Virus record (IMG/VR): IMGVR_UViG_3300027971_000112
Span: 1 to 37,187 of that record
DNA length: 37,187 nucleotides
Direction: 5' to 3' (one strand)
Source of the DNA: a virus
Of this stretch, positions 30,127 to 36,940 are shown piece after piece (the stretch's first letter is position 1; each line of letters starts with the position of its first letter). Below the pieces are notes generated by a model. It was not told where the DNA came from. It saw only the letters and a list, made by a program, of their open reading frames with translations, and did not search any database. The position numbers and the translations under genes were made by a program.

Positions 30127-32685
30127 TTACACACCACTATCTCCGGTTATTACCCAATTTTTAGTTGTTGTTAAATATGTTCTACTAGCTCCTGCTGTTG
30201 AAATTGTGTATTGTAATCCCGTTGCTCCCATTACAATAGATGATTGTAATCCTGGTAAAGATGACCAATTGATTAACATATTACTGTAATTTAATGTATT
30301 TAAACCACAATAATTAAATGCTTGGTTTAATCCTGTGGAAGAGATATTAACGTATGTTAATCCGGTTACAATCCAATTACTAATGTTTTGGTTAAAAGAT
30401 GTGGCGCTAAAAAATATTGAGTTCATTTGTGTAACATTTGAAACATTCCAACCTGATAATGGTTGGTTAAATAGTGTGGCGTTGTTAAACATACTAGACA
30501 TATTTGTTACATTATAAACATTCCAATTGGTTATACCTGTTGAACCACCGTTATTAAATGATGAGTTGACAAACATTAAACTTGTATCGGTATTGTTTTG
30601 CATATTCCAATTGGATATGTTTTGATTAAATATTGTACCATAAAACATTTGAGTTGTGGCGGTTACACTAGAAAGGGTGGAGAGATTAGGTGATGTTCTT
30701 TCCCAATTATTAATTGGTTGATTAAACGATGCCGCTCCTCGAAACATCAATAACATACTATTTACGGAGTTAAGGGTCCATCCACTAATTGATGTTGTTC
30801 CGTTATTATTGAATGACGTTGCGCTAAAAAACATACCTTCCGTCGTTGTAACATTTGACATATCCCAATTTCCTAAGTCTTGATTAAAGTTAAAAGCTTC
30901 ACTAAAAGTGCTTGAAGTGTTTAATAATGACGTTGTTGTCCAATCTCCAATAGGTTGGTTAAATAATTGACATTTACCAAATGTTAACCTCATATCAGTG
31001 ACATTTGAAACGGACCAATATCGAATACTATCGGACCCACCATTATTGAATACCAAACATCCGTAAAACATACCAAATAAAACTGTTGAGTTTGTCATAT
31101 CCCAATCACCAATGTTTTGGTTAAAACTAGTACATCCTCTAAAAAGGTACTTAAATGTTGAAACATTTGATACTAACCAAGAATTTAAATTATTGATAGT
31201 AGTTATTGATGAACAATCTCTAAAAAATCCTTCCATTGAATTATTTAGATAAACAGGTGTATCGGTAACTCCGGTTAATACTAAGTTACTACATCCGTAG
31301 AATGCGTTAATACTGGTATCGGTGTCAAATTGACCCCAATGTATTATTTCTCTAATTTTTAGTTTATTTCCAATATTATTAAAACTCCACCCTTGTAGAG
31401 GTCCATCAATTGTTATAGTATAATCTCCGGCAACTGCGTAAGTATGTGTTCTATTTGCGTATGAACTAATAGATACGTTCCCGTCTCCCCAATCAATTTC
31501 TCCACCATATGTTCCGCTAACACTATATGGTAAGGTAACGCTCTCTGATGATGTTGTTGTTCTCCATACTGACGTGAAAAAAGTTGGTGCTAAAGATGGT
31601 GTAGGTGTTGGGGTTGGTGTTGAGGTTGGTGTGTATGTTGGTGTTGGAGTATATGTTGGGGTATATGTTGGTGTAGGTGTGTTAGTTGAAGTTTGAGTTG
31701 GTGTTTGAGTTAGGGTTGGTGTTTGAGTTGGTGTAGGTGTTTTAGTACCTCCTGGAGTGTTTGTTGGGGTATATGTTGGTGTGGGAGTGTTTGTAGGTGT
31801 TTTTGTTGGAATAATGGTTTGTGTTGGTGTTTGTGTTGGTGTTGGTGTTTGTGTTGGAGGTACATAATCTTCACATTCAAGGCATTTACCGTTATTGACA
31901 TTACCAAATGAAACTGTTTCAATAATAATTTCATTTGTGTTAATATCTACATCATTATTAGAGTTACCAATATATGCAATACAGTTAGAACTATTGTCAA
32001 CTAATGCTCCATATACTTGATATAGTTCTAACGATTGTTCTGGTAATAATGACACATTAGAACAATAAAATAATTCGTTATCGTAACAATTTTGGAATGT
32101 TAAAATGCTTGAACACTCAATATTGTCATTAATTAGAAAAAAAGTAACTTCTTGAGTAAAATCACAATTAGTGATTGATAAAGGTTCGAATACCTGTAAT
32201 GGGGGATTATTCTCAACCATTAACGGTAATGTTTGAGGTAATCTATATGCTACCGCGTCAATTCCAATAATAGAACAAGGGTTTGTTGCCGTTGGTGTTA
32301 TTGTCGGTGTTGGGGTAATAGTTGAGGTTGGTGTTATTGTTGGTGTTGGAATAAACTCACAATCAAATACTGCGTTAAAATCTAAAACGCTACAATTATT
32401 TGTTGGTGTTGGGGTTGGAGTAGGGCAAACCCCTGAATAAACATACGAGGTACTTAAATCAGGGCAAGAACTAAAACAAGGTGTTTTTCCTGCTAACGAA
32501 CAACTTCCACTAAAAGTGTCAGATAGACACCACTGACTAGTTGTTCCGGTTGAATAAAAGATTACCCACCCATTAGTTTGTCCCGACCAATATGTGTAGC
32601 CATTATGGGTTCCACCTGTTATATAGGTGTCGTCGGCTCCAACTAAACCGGTGTTATTTATACAGTATATTGAACTACAAGGCAT
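30127..32685 (-). CDS. Multi-domain BspA-type/PKD adhesin with Pro-Thr linkers
   Basis: 852 aa. The N-terminal ~85 residues form a Cys-containing carbohydrate-domain-like module (ITGGTHNGYTYWSGQTNGW, then WCLSDTFSGSC). Three Pro-Thr tracts follow at about 86-96, 110-134 and 275-366, separated by a Cys-bearing beta region (about 135-270). Residues about 380-430 are PKD-like (GGEIDWGDGN, then THTYAVAGDYTITIDG). From about 455 to 790 come BspA/DUF285 repeats with more divergent W-x-x-S cores than the neighbouring 573-aa protein, and the C-terminal cap (INWSSLPGLQSSI, then SRTYLTTTKNWVITGD) matches that protein's cap. This is the most elaborate adhesin of the block, probably a long flexible fibre. 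No signal peptide. Spacing to the next gene is 11 bases. Confidence 0.8.
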   Translation of the reverse strand: MPCSSIYCINNTGLVGADDTYITGGTHNGYTYWSGQTNGWVIFYSTGTTSQWCLSDTFSGSCSLAGKTPCFSSCPDLSTSYVYSGVCPTPTPTPTNNCSVLDFNAVFDCEFIPTPTITPTSTITPTPTITPTATNPCSIIGIDAVAYRLPQTLPLMVENNPPLQVFEPLSITNCDFTQEVTFFLINDNIECSSILTFQNCYDNELFYCSNVSLLPEQSLELYQVYGALVDNSSNCIAYIGNSNNDVDINTNEIIIETVSFGNVNNGKCLECEDYVPPTQTPTPTQTPTQTIIPTKTPTNTPTPTYTPTNTPGGTKTPTPTQTPTLTQTPTQTSTNTPTPTYTPTYTPTPTYTPTSTPTPTPTPSLAPTFFTSVWRTTTSSESVTLPYSVSGTYGGEIDWGDGNVSISSYANRTHTYAVAGDYTITIDGPLQGWSFNNIGNKLKIREIIHWGQFDTDTSINAFYGCSNLVLTGVTDTPVYLNNSMEGFFRDCSSITTINNLNSWLVSNVSTFKYLFRGCTSFNQNIGDWDMTNSTVLFGMFYGCLVFNNGGSDSIRYWSVSNVTDMRLTFGKCQLFNQPIGDWTTTSLLNTSSTFSEAFNFNQDLGNWDMSNVTTTEGMFFSATSFNNNGTTSISGWTLNSVNSMLLMFRGAASFNQPINNWERTSPNLSTLSSVTATTQMFYGTIFNQNISNWNMQNNTDTSLMFVNSSFNNGGSTGITNWNVYNVTNMSSMFNNATLFNQPLSGWNVSNVTQMNSIFFSATSFNQNISNWIVTGLTYVNISSTGLNQAFNYCGLNTLNYSNMLINWSSLPGLQSSIVMGATGLQYTISTAGASRTYLTTTKNWVITGDSGV
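31588..31862 (-). repeat. Long Pro-Thr low-complexity coding repeat
   Basis: About 275 bases of degenerate GTTGGTGTTGG / GTATATGTTGG units (plus-strand reading) encoding the longest PTPTYTPT/PTQTPT linker in the 852-aa gene. Smaller tracts of the same gene lie at 32284-32356 and 32399-32431. Confidence 0.85.
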
Positions 32686-32717
32686 ATTATTTTTTTATTT
32701 TAATTATTCTCATTTAA

Positions 32718-33275
32718 TTATGGACAACCACCAAAGATTATTAACCAAGTACTACAGTCATTATAGTTTGTGTAGTCAATAATACTAATTGTCGGTATAC
32801 CACTAATTGCAATACCTGTCACTACTTCATAAGGTAAACCATTTGTTGCCGTATATGTACTCGGTAATGATGTAAAAATAGGATTATAGGCAACATATTG
32901 AGTTGTTAAATCACAACATCCGTATAATTCTAAAACTAATACAGCGGGTGTTGTAGTTGGGGTTACAGTTGGGGTTACAGTTGGGGTTACAGTTGGGGTT
33001 AAAGTATTTGTTGGGGTTATAGTTGGTGTTGGTGTTGGGGTGCTACTAGCTATAATAACATTAAGATTTTGATAAAAGACACAACTATTACTGTCGACAA
33101 CTTTTAAACTAAACGAAGATTGACTTCCCATTATAACCGGAACTACAAAATTGTAAGGTAATGACGACGAAGGTATGGTATCAATATAGATACAAGTAAT
33201 ATTTGATGGGTCACATAAATAAATGTTAAATGGTGATGCTCCCGATATGTTGTTAATTAAAATGTTCGTTGTCAT
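32718..33275 (-). CDS. Short fibre/adhesin with Pro-Thr linker, first gene of the minus-strand block
   Basis: 185 aa in three parts. Residues 1 to about 75 are the putative attachment domain (MTTNILINNISGASPFNIYL, then CDPSN), clearly similar to the start of the 573-aa protein. Residues about 76-110 are a Pro-Thr linker (PTPTPTITPTNT, then TVTP repeats). Residues about 113-185 are a small Cys-containing beta domain (LELYGCCDLTTQYVAYNP, ending WLIIFGGCP), which resembles the C-terminal domain of the plus-strand 1066-aa adhesin. It is the minimal example of the domain-linker-domain plan of the cluster. A TATATTTAT element lies upstream; the next gene is 32 bases downstream. Role as fibre or decoration protein is inferred. 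Confidence 0.65.
   Translation of the reverse strand: MTTNILINNISGASPFNIYLCDPSNITCIYIDTIPSSSLPYNFVVPVIMGSQSSFSLKVVDSNSCVFYQNLNVIIASSTPTPTPTITPTNTLTPTVTPTVTPTVTPTTTPAVLVLELYGCCDLTTQYVAYNPIFTSLPSTYTATNGLPYEVVTGIAISGIPTISIIDYTNYNDCSTWLIIFGGCP
32956..33001 (-). repeat. 12-bp tandem repeat, nearly four copies
   Basis: Nearly four identical copies of GTTGGGGTTACA (plus-strand reading), encoding Thr-Val-Thr-Pro repeats in the 185-aa protein. Perfect identity suggests recent expansion by slippage; each unit adds four residues and keeps the reading frame. Confidence 0.9.
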
Positions 33276-33295
33276 TTAATGAAATGTTATTATCA

Positions 33296-33325
33296 TAAAT
33301 ATAGGGGGATTAAAAAACTAATAAA
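33296..33325 (-). promoter_or_regulatory. Candidate late promoter of the minus-strand fibre block
   Basis: On the minus strand: TTTA (33325-33322), 18 bases, then TATATTTA (33303-33296) followed by TGA, 20 bases before the ATG at 33275. It abuts the divergent primase promoter. Confidence 0.4.
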
Positions 33326-33327
33326 GT

Positions 33328-33358
33328 TTTGATAATAATAATTTTATTCGTATATTTG
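33328..33358 (+). promoter_or_regulatory. Bacteroidota-type promoter of the primase operon
   Basis: TTTG (33328-33331), 19 bases, then TATATTTG (33351-33358). This is an exact match to the published Bacteroidota consensus TTTG/TAnnTTTG. The ATG at 33363 is only 4 bases further on, and the next in-frame Met lies beyond the zinc-finger Cys pair, so this start is forced. The transcript is therefore probably leaderless or nearly so. Confidence 0.6.
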
Positions 33359-33362
33359 ACTT

Positions 33363-34262
33363 ATGTCAGATGATGCGGAAATTTTATTGGAGATACTACA
33401 CGATATCTTAGGGGATGAGAAACTTCACTATGAGTCAAAGGGTCAAATATCTTTTGACTGTCCGATATGCGATGAAGACCAGCACAAGGGAAATATGGAG
33501 GTGAACTACTTTGAACACGTCTACAAGTGTTGGAGTTGTGGGGATGAAAACAATACCAAAGGGCCTCTTGGAAAACTTATAGATAATTTTGGTAATAAGA
33601 AACAGAAAAAAATCTACAACCTACTTCAACCGGAAAATCACAAACCAAAAGAAAAACGAGTAACTAAATTAAAACTACCTGAAGGATTTACCAAATTCAA
33701 AGATAGTAGTTTAGTTTATCCGGTTCGTCGTCAGGCATACAATTACTTAACCCAACGAGGAATAACTGATAAGATTATTGAAAAGTATGGAATTGGGTTC
33801 TGTGACCAAGGTACGTTCTCAGGAAGGATTATTATACCATCCTATGATAGTAAGGATGAGTTGAACTATTTTATTGCCCGAAGTTGGGACCCAAATAGTC
33901 GGGCCAAATACAAAAATCCTGAGGCATCAAAAGATGAGATAATTTTTTTTGAGAGCACAATCAATTGGAATGCGGACATTCATCTTTGTGAAGGAGCGTT
34001 TGACGCTATCTTCCTACCAAATAGTATTGCTATGTTGGGAAAACATATGTCGGAGTTGTTACTTAATACATTATACGAGAAAGCGAATGGTAATATAATT
34101 ATATGTCTTGATGCTGATGCGTGGCAAGATGCTGTAAAACTATATCACAACTTAAATGGGGGTAGATTATATGGTAAGGTTAAAATAATAAAATTAACGG
34201 GTGATGCCGATGTTGCCGATTTAAGGGGTGATATAAATAATCATTTTTATACAATGAAATAG
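33363..34262 (+). CDS. DNA primase with zinc finger and TOPRIM domain
   Basis: Synthesises RNA primers at the replication fork. Seen directly: an N-terminal zinc-binding domain with CPIC (C33, C36) and CWSC (C56, C59), spaced as in DnaG/CHC2-type primases. A core follows, then a TOPRIM domain with catalytic CEGAFDA (E210) and LDADAW (D250, D252). The 299-aa length is shorter than DnaG (about 580 aa) and close to phage primases such as T4 gp61 (about 340 aa); the C-terminal helicase-binding part is short or absent. No separate helicase lies in the window. It is the first gene of the right-hand replication operon; the nuclease gene follows with no spacing. Function assignment is strong; partner helicase unknown. 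Confidence 0.9.
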   Translation: MSDDAEILLEILHDILGDEKLHYESKGQISFDCPICDEDQHKGNMEVNYFEHVYKCWSCGDENNTKGPLGKLIDNFGNKKQKKIYNLLQPENHKPKEKRVTKLKLPEGFTKFKDSSLVYPVRRQAYNYLTQRGITDKIIEKYGIGFCDQGTFSGRIIIPSYDSKDELNYFIARSWDPNSRAKYKNPEASKDEIIFFESTINWNADIHLCEGAFDAIFLPNSIAMLGKHMSELLLNTLYEKANGNIIICLDADAWQDAVKLYHNLNGGRLYGKVKIIKLTGDADVADLRGDINNHFYTMK

Positions 34263-35126
34263 ATGATAGATTTAAATGAGGTTGCGAAAGAAATAAGGGG
34301 GTTGTTAGATAAACGAAGAGAGGACCTTGAGTTAACATTCGTTGAGGACACCCACACTTATTATATGAAGGATGAGACCGGGGTAATCCGAAGTGATTAT
34401 CCGTCTGTTAGTAAAGTAATGAAATACTTCTATGAAGAGTTTGATACTGAAGGTATCTCACTAAAGAAAGCTAAAGGTGACCCTGAGGTACAACAACAAC
34501 TCTTGGATGAGTGGAAGGCGGCCGGAGATTACTCAACCAATATGGGAAGTAGGGTTCACTATATGTTGGAGAAGAAAACCATTGAGATGTTTGGGGATTA
34601 CAAAGAAGTGAGACAACCCATCTTTGAATGTGACTTTACACAAATTTTAAAGGGGGATAGTATGATATCTGCCGGAACGGCTTACTTAGAACTTATGGTT
34701 GAGAGAGGAGCTGTGTTATTGGATACGGAGATTGTGTTGGGTGACCCTGAACTAGCTTACACCGGACAACCGGATAAGGTATGGCTCATAATGAATAAAG
34801 AACAAACTGAGTTTGGTTTGGTAATAACAGACTGGAAAAGTAATAAGCCAAAGAATTTTGAGGAATCGTTCTTCACTAAAAAAATGTACTATCCGTTTGA
34901 TAAGTTACCAAATAATGCGTTGGGTCACTACTTTACTCAACTACCATTTTATGGGAAACTTTTAATTAAAATGTTACAAGGAACTAAATACGAAAACATT
35001 AAATTGTATGGGTGTGTGATTGTTCTTGTGAAGGAAATAGGTCAATATGAAGAGTTCCGTGTTCCTAAGTCAGTTCAAGATACTATCTTGGAAATGGATG
35101 TGAAAAAGTATTTGACTAAGAAGTAA
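34263..35126 (+). CDS. PD-(D/E)XK nuclease (RecB/Cas4-like)
   Basis: 287 aa. The RecB-type PD-(D/E)XK signature is visible in order: GSRVHYMLE (H99), LLDTEIVLG (E156), YTGQPDKV (D171), ITDWKSNK (D190, K192). All essential residues are present, so it should be an active metal-dependent nuclease or exonuclease acting on DNA ends, perhaps degrading host DNA or processing recombination intermediates. The N terminus (DTHTYYMKDETG, PSVSKVMKYF) is typical of phage exonucleases of this type. It starts immediately after the primase TAG stop with no gap, which implies translational coupling. Family call is strong; substrate (double-strand end, single strand) is not resolvable. Confidence 0.85.
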   Translation: MIDLNEVAKEIRGLLDKRREDLELTFVEDTHTYYMKDETGVIRSDYPSVSKVMKYFYEEFDTEGISLKKAKGDPEVQQQLLDEWKAAGDYSTNMGSRVHYMLEKKTIEMFGDYKEVRQPIFECDFTQILKGDSMISAGTAYLELMVERGAVLLDTEIVLGDPELAYTGQPDKVWLIMNKEQTEFGLVITDWKSNKPKNFEESFFTKKMYYPFDKLPNNALGHYFTQLPFYGKLLIKMLQGTKYENIKLYGCVIVLVKEIGQYEEFRVPKSVQDTILEMDVKKYLTKK

Positions 35127-35142
35127 AAATAAACTAAATTTA
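35111..35142 (+). promoter_or_regulatory. Candidate promoter before the zinc-ribbon gene
   Basis: TTTG (35111-35114), 20 bases, TAAATTTA (35135-35142), 12 bases before the ATG at 35155. A mixed form of the host-type and late-type boxes. The first box lies inside the end of the nuclease gene. Confidence 0.25.
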
Positions 35143-35154
35143 TAAAAAAAGAAT

Positions 35155-35370
35155 ATGGACGATTTATTAAAACCAAAGATTGATTTAAAAAAACAACCTA
35201 CTGTAGTATGTGAGGAGTGTGATTGTGTCTACTTTAAAGAAGTTGTGATGGTTAAGAAAGTTAACAAATTGTTAACAGGAAGTCAGGAAGATACTATAGT
35301 GCCTTTCCCTACGTACAGATGTGACGATTGCGGTCACGTAAATGAAGATTTTAAAATATTTGACAAATAA
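35155..35370 (+). CDS. Small zinc-ribbon protein
   Basis: 71 aa with CEECDC (C19, C22, C24) and CDDCGHV (C56, C59), so two CxxC knuckles about 33 residues apart form a zinc-ribbon. The segment between is Lys-rich and beta-prone. Such proteins bind nucleic acid or act as subunits of transcription or repair complexes; no family is recognised. It starts 28 bases after the nuclease gene and ends 1 base before the Mre11-like start, so it belongs to this replication/recombination operon. Confidence 0.75.
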   Translation: MDDLLKPKIDLKKQPTVVCEECDCVYFKEVVMVKKVNKLLTGSQEDTIVPFPTYRCDDCGHVNEDFKIFDK

Positions 35371-35371
35371 G

Positions 35372-36160
35372 ATGATTAAAAAATTAGTTCACTTCAGTGA
35401 CTTACACATACGATTATTCAAAGACCACGACCTATATCGAGGTATATTGAATGATATGTTGGAACAATTCAGAGAGATTGGTCCGGACAGGATTGTATTC
35501 ACCGGAGATTTAGTTCATTCTAAGAACCAAATGACACCTGAACTTATTGAGTTTGTTGCTTGGATTCTTACGGAATGTTCTAAGATTACCAAAACCATTG
35601 TTATAATAGGTAATCACGATTTTTTGGAGTCCAACTCTTCAAGGTTGGATGCTCTAACACCTGTAATTGATTCCTTAAAGAACGACAACATTGTTTATTT
35701 AAAGAACAGAGGTGAATACGAGGATGATAATGTTGATTGGGTGGTGTATTCATTACTTGACCATAACATTCCACCTGAGATTGAAAAAACGGGTAGATTA
35801 AAGATTGGATTATTTCACGGACCAGTTCAGGGATTAACTACAGATATCGGATATAAGTTTGAAACCGGATTTGAGACTGATAAGTTTAACGGATGTGATT
35901 TGGTATTATGTGGTGATATTCACAAAAGACAAATCTTTAACATTCCGGGTGGTAAGAAAGCGTATATGGTGGGTTCAACAATTCAACAGAATTATGGTGA
36001 GACAATAACCAAACACGGATTTGGAATATATAATGTTGAGACAGATGATTATTCATTTGTTGATTTAGATAATCCAAAACCTTTCTTATCATTTAAGATG
36101 AAATCATTTGATGATATTATAAACGGAACAGAAAAATTAGTTAACAGTGGGAAATCTTAG
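35372..36160 (+). CDS. Mre11/SbcD/T4 gp47-like recombination nuclease
   Basis: 262 aa from the ATG at 35372; an upstream in-frame ATG at 35342 would overlap the zinc-ribbon gene by 29 bases and add ten residues before the conserved start. Calcineurin-type metallophosphoesterase motifs are complete: DLH (D10, H12), GDLVH (D46), GNHD (N81, H82), FHGP (H149), GDIH (D182, H184). These place it in the Mre11/SbcD/gp47 family, the nuclease half of the SbcCD/gp46-gp47 complex that processes DNA ends for recombination-dependent replication. It is shorter than T4 gp47 (339 aa). The partner Rad50/gp46 ATPase is not seen; it may lie beyond the window edge. The C terminus overlaps a 34-aa ORF. Confidence 0.9.
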   Translation: MIKKLVHFSDLHIRLFKDHDLYRGILNDMLEQFREIGPDRIVFTGDLVHSKNQMTPELIEFVAWILTECSKITKTIVIIGNHDFLESNSSRLDALTPVIDSLKNDNIVYLKNRGEYEDDNVDWVVYSLLDHNIPPEIEKTGRLKIGLFHGPVQGLTTDIGYKFETGFETDKFNGCDLVLCGDIHKRQIFNIPGGKKAYMVGSTIQQNYGETITKHGFGIYNVETDDYSFVDLDNPKPFLSFKMKSFDDIINGTEKLVNSGKS

Positions 36161-36251
36161 AGACAAATTCTCCGATGAGGAGTGGGAAGAATTACTTAAA
36201 AAAATAGAACAAGAAGATAAAGAGCGTGAAGCGAATCGAGTTAACAAGTAG
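36147..36251 (+). CDS. 34-aa charged ORF overlapping both neighbours
   Basis: GTG-started ORF of 34 aa (KFSDEEWEELLKKIEQEDKE core), very rich in Glu and Lys and likely a single helix. It overlaps the end of the Mre11-like gene by 14 bases and the start of the next gene by 26 bases; a stop codon lies two codons upstream of the GTG, so no longer start exists. Overlaps at both ends fit translational coupling in a compact operon. No family recognised, and a GTG start with no clear ribosome site makes this a tentative call. Confidence 0.4.
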   Translation: MGNLRDKFSDEEWEELLKKIEQEDKEREANRVNK

Positions 36252-36939
36252 TCAATTAAGTAGCGTCAATGAATATTGTAAATTAAACAATATTGATGAT
36301 GTGGACAAGTTTATTGCCAAATGTTATGTCGATGGGTTTAATATAAAAAAATATGGTTTACTTGGTGATGATTCAGGAAAAACGGGTATTGTTGGTGAAA
36401 AACAGGTGGAAATTGAAGTAATCCGTGAAATACGGGTGGAAGTTCCGGTCGAAGTTATTAAAGAAGTTGAGGTAGTTAAAGAAATAATCCGAGAAGTTGA
36501 GGTTATTAAGGAAGTTATAGTGGAAGTTCCTGTCCCAAATATAGATAAAATTGGGGACAAAAATAAAATAAATGAACTGTTGTTAAAAATACAACAGTTG
36601 GAAAATCAAGAACCAATTATTAAAGAAGTTATGGTGGAAGTTCCTGTCACAAATTTAGACAATATTTGTGACAAACCTGAACCAATAATTGTTGAAAAAA
36701 TTGTGGAGGTTATCAAAGAAGTTCCGGTTGAAACTATTGTGGAAAGAATAGTTGAAGTTGAAAAACCAAATGATAAGGTATTACTTCTTCAAGAAACTTT
36801 ACAGAAACTTAGAAAAGAACTATCTTTAAAGAACACAAGGATTGAAGACCTTGAAAACATAAATAAACAATTGGAATCAATTAAAATCAGTCAAGGGGCT
36901 GTTTATATGAAAGGTTCCAACATAAATGAAACAATGTAA
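36226..36939 (+). CDS. Protein of VEV/KEV repeats with C-terminal coiled coil
   Basis: 237 aa, GTG start. Residues about 1-45 are a small helical domain. From about 55 to 180 the sequence is low-complexity: short units such as VEVPVEVIKEVEVVKEI and EVIKEVIVEVPV recur at roughly 6-8-residue spacing, in two blocks separated by a helical, Asn/Asp-containing segment (KNKINELLLKIQQLENQ). Residues about 185-220 form a predicted coiled coil (LQETLQKLRKELSLKNTRIE). Alternating hydrophobic/charged residues suggest an extended beta or beta-helical array. Similar Glu-Val repeats occur in Bacteroidota and phage proteins of unknown function. It overlaps the 34-aa ORF and precedes the membrane protein by 1 base. 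Confidence 0.6.
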   Translation: MKRIELTSSQLSSVNEYCKLNNIDDVDKFIAKCYVDGFNIKKYGLLGDDSGKTGIVGEKQVEIEVIREIRVEVPVEVIKEVEVVKEIIREVEVIKEVIVEVPVPNIDKIGDKNKINELLLKIQQLENQEPIIKEVMVEVPVTNLDNICDKPEPIIVEKIVEVIKEVPVETIVERIVEVEKPNDKVLLLQETLQKLRKELSLKNTRIEDLENINKQLESIKISQGAVYMKGSNINETM

Positions 36940-36940
36940 T

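Noticed and set aside
31710-31934. Cys/Trp-rich and His/Gln-rich ORFs on both strands within the Pro-Thr tract
   Set aside because: They are off-frame readings of the low-complexity repeat of the 852-aa gene; their odd composition comes from the repeat itself.
31588-33050. Repeat arrays resembling a CRISPR
   Set aside because: Units are short, degenerate and in frame, encoding Pro-Thr linkers; there are no unique spacers and no cas genes.
20826-33275. Diversity-generating retroelement acting on the fibre genes
   Set aside because: No reverse transcriptase and no template/variable repeat pair with adenine-specific differences was seen in this window; one could still lie outside it.
20826-33275. 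Site-specific inversion system of Gin/Cin type
   Set aside because: No serine or tyrosine recombinase and no defined inverted crossover sites were found; only low-complexity repeats are inverted.
35342-35371. ATG start ten codons upstream of the Mre11-like gene
   Set aside because: It would overlap the zinc-ribbon gene and place extra residues before the conserved metallophosphoesterase start; the ATG at 35372 follows the previous stop by one base.
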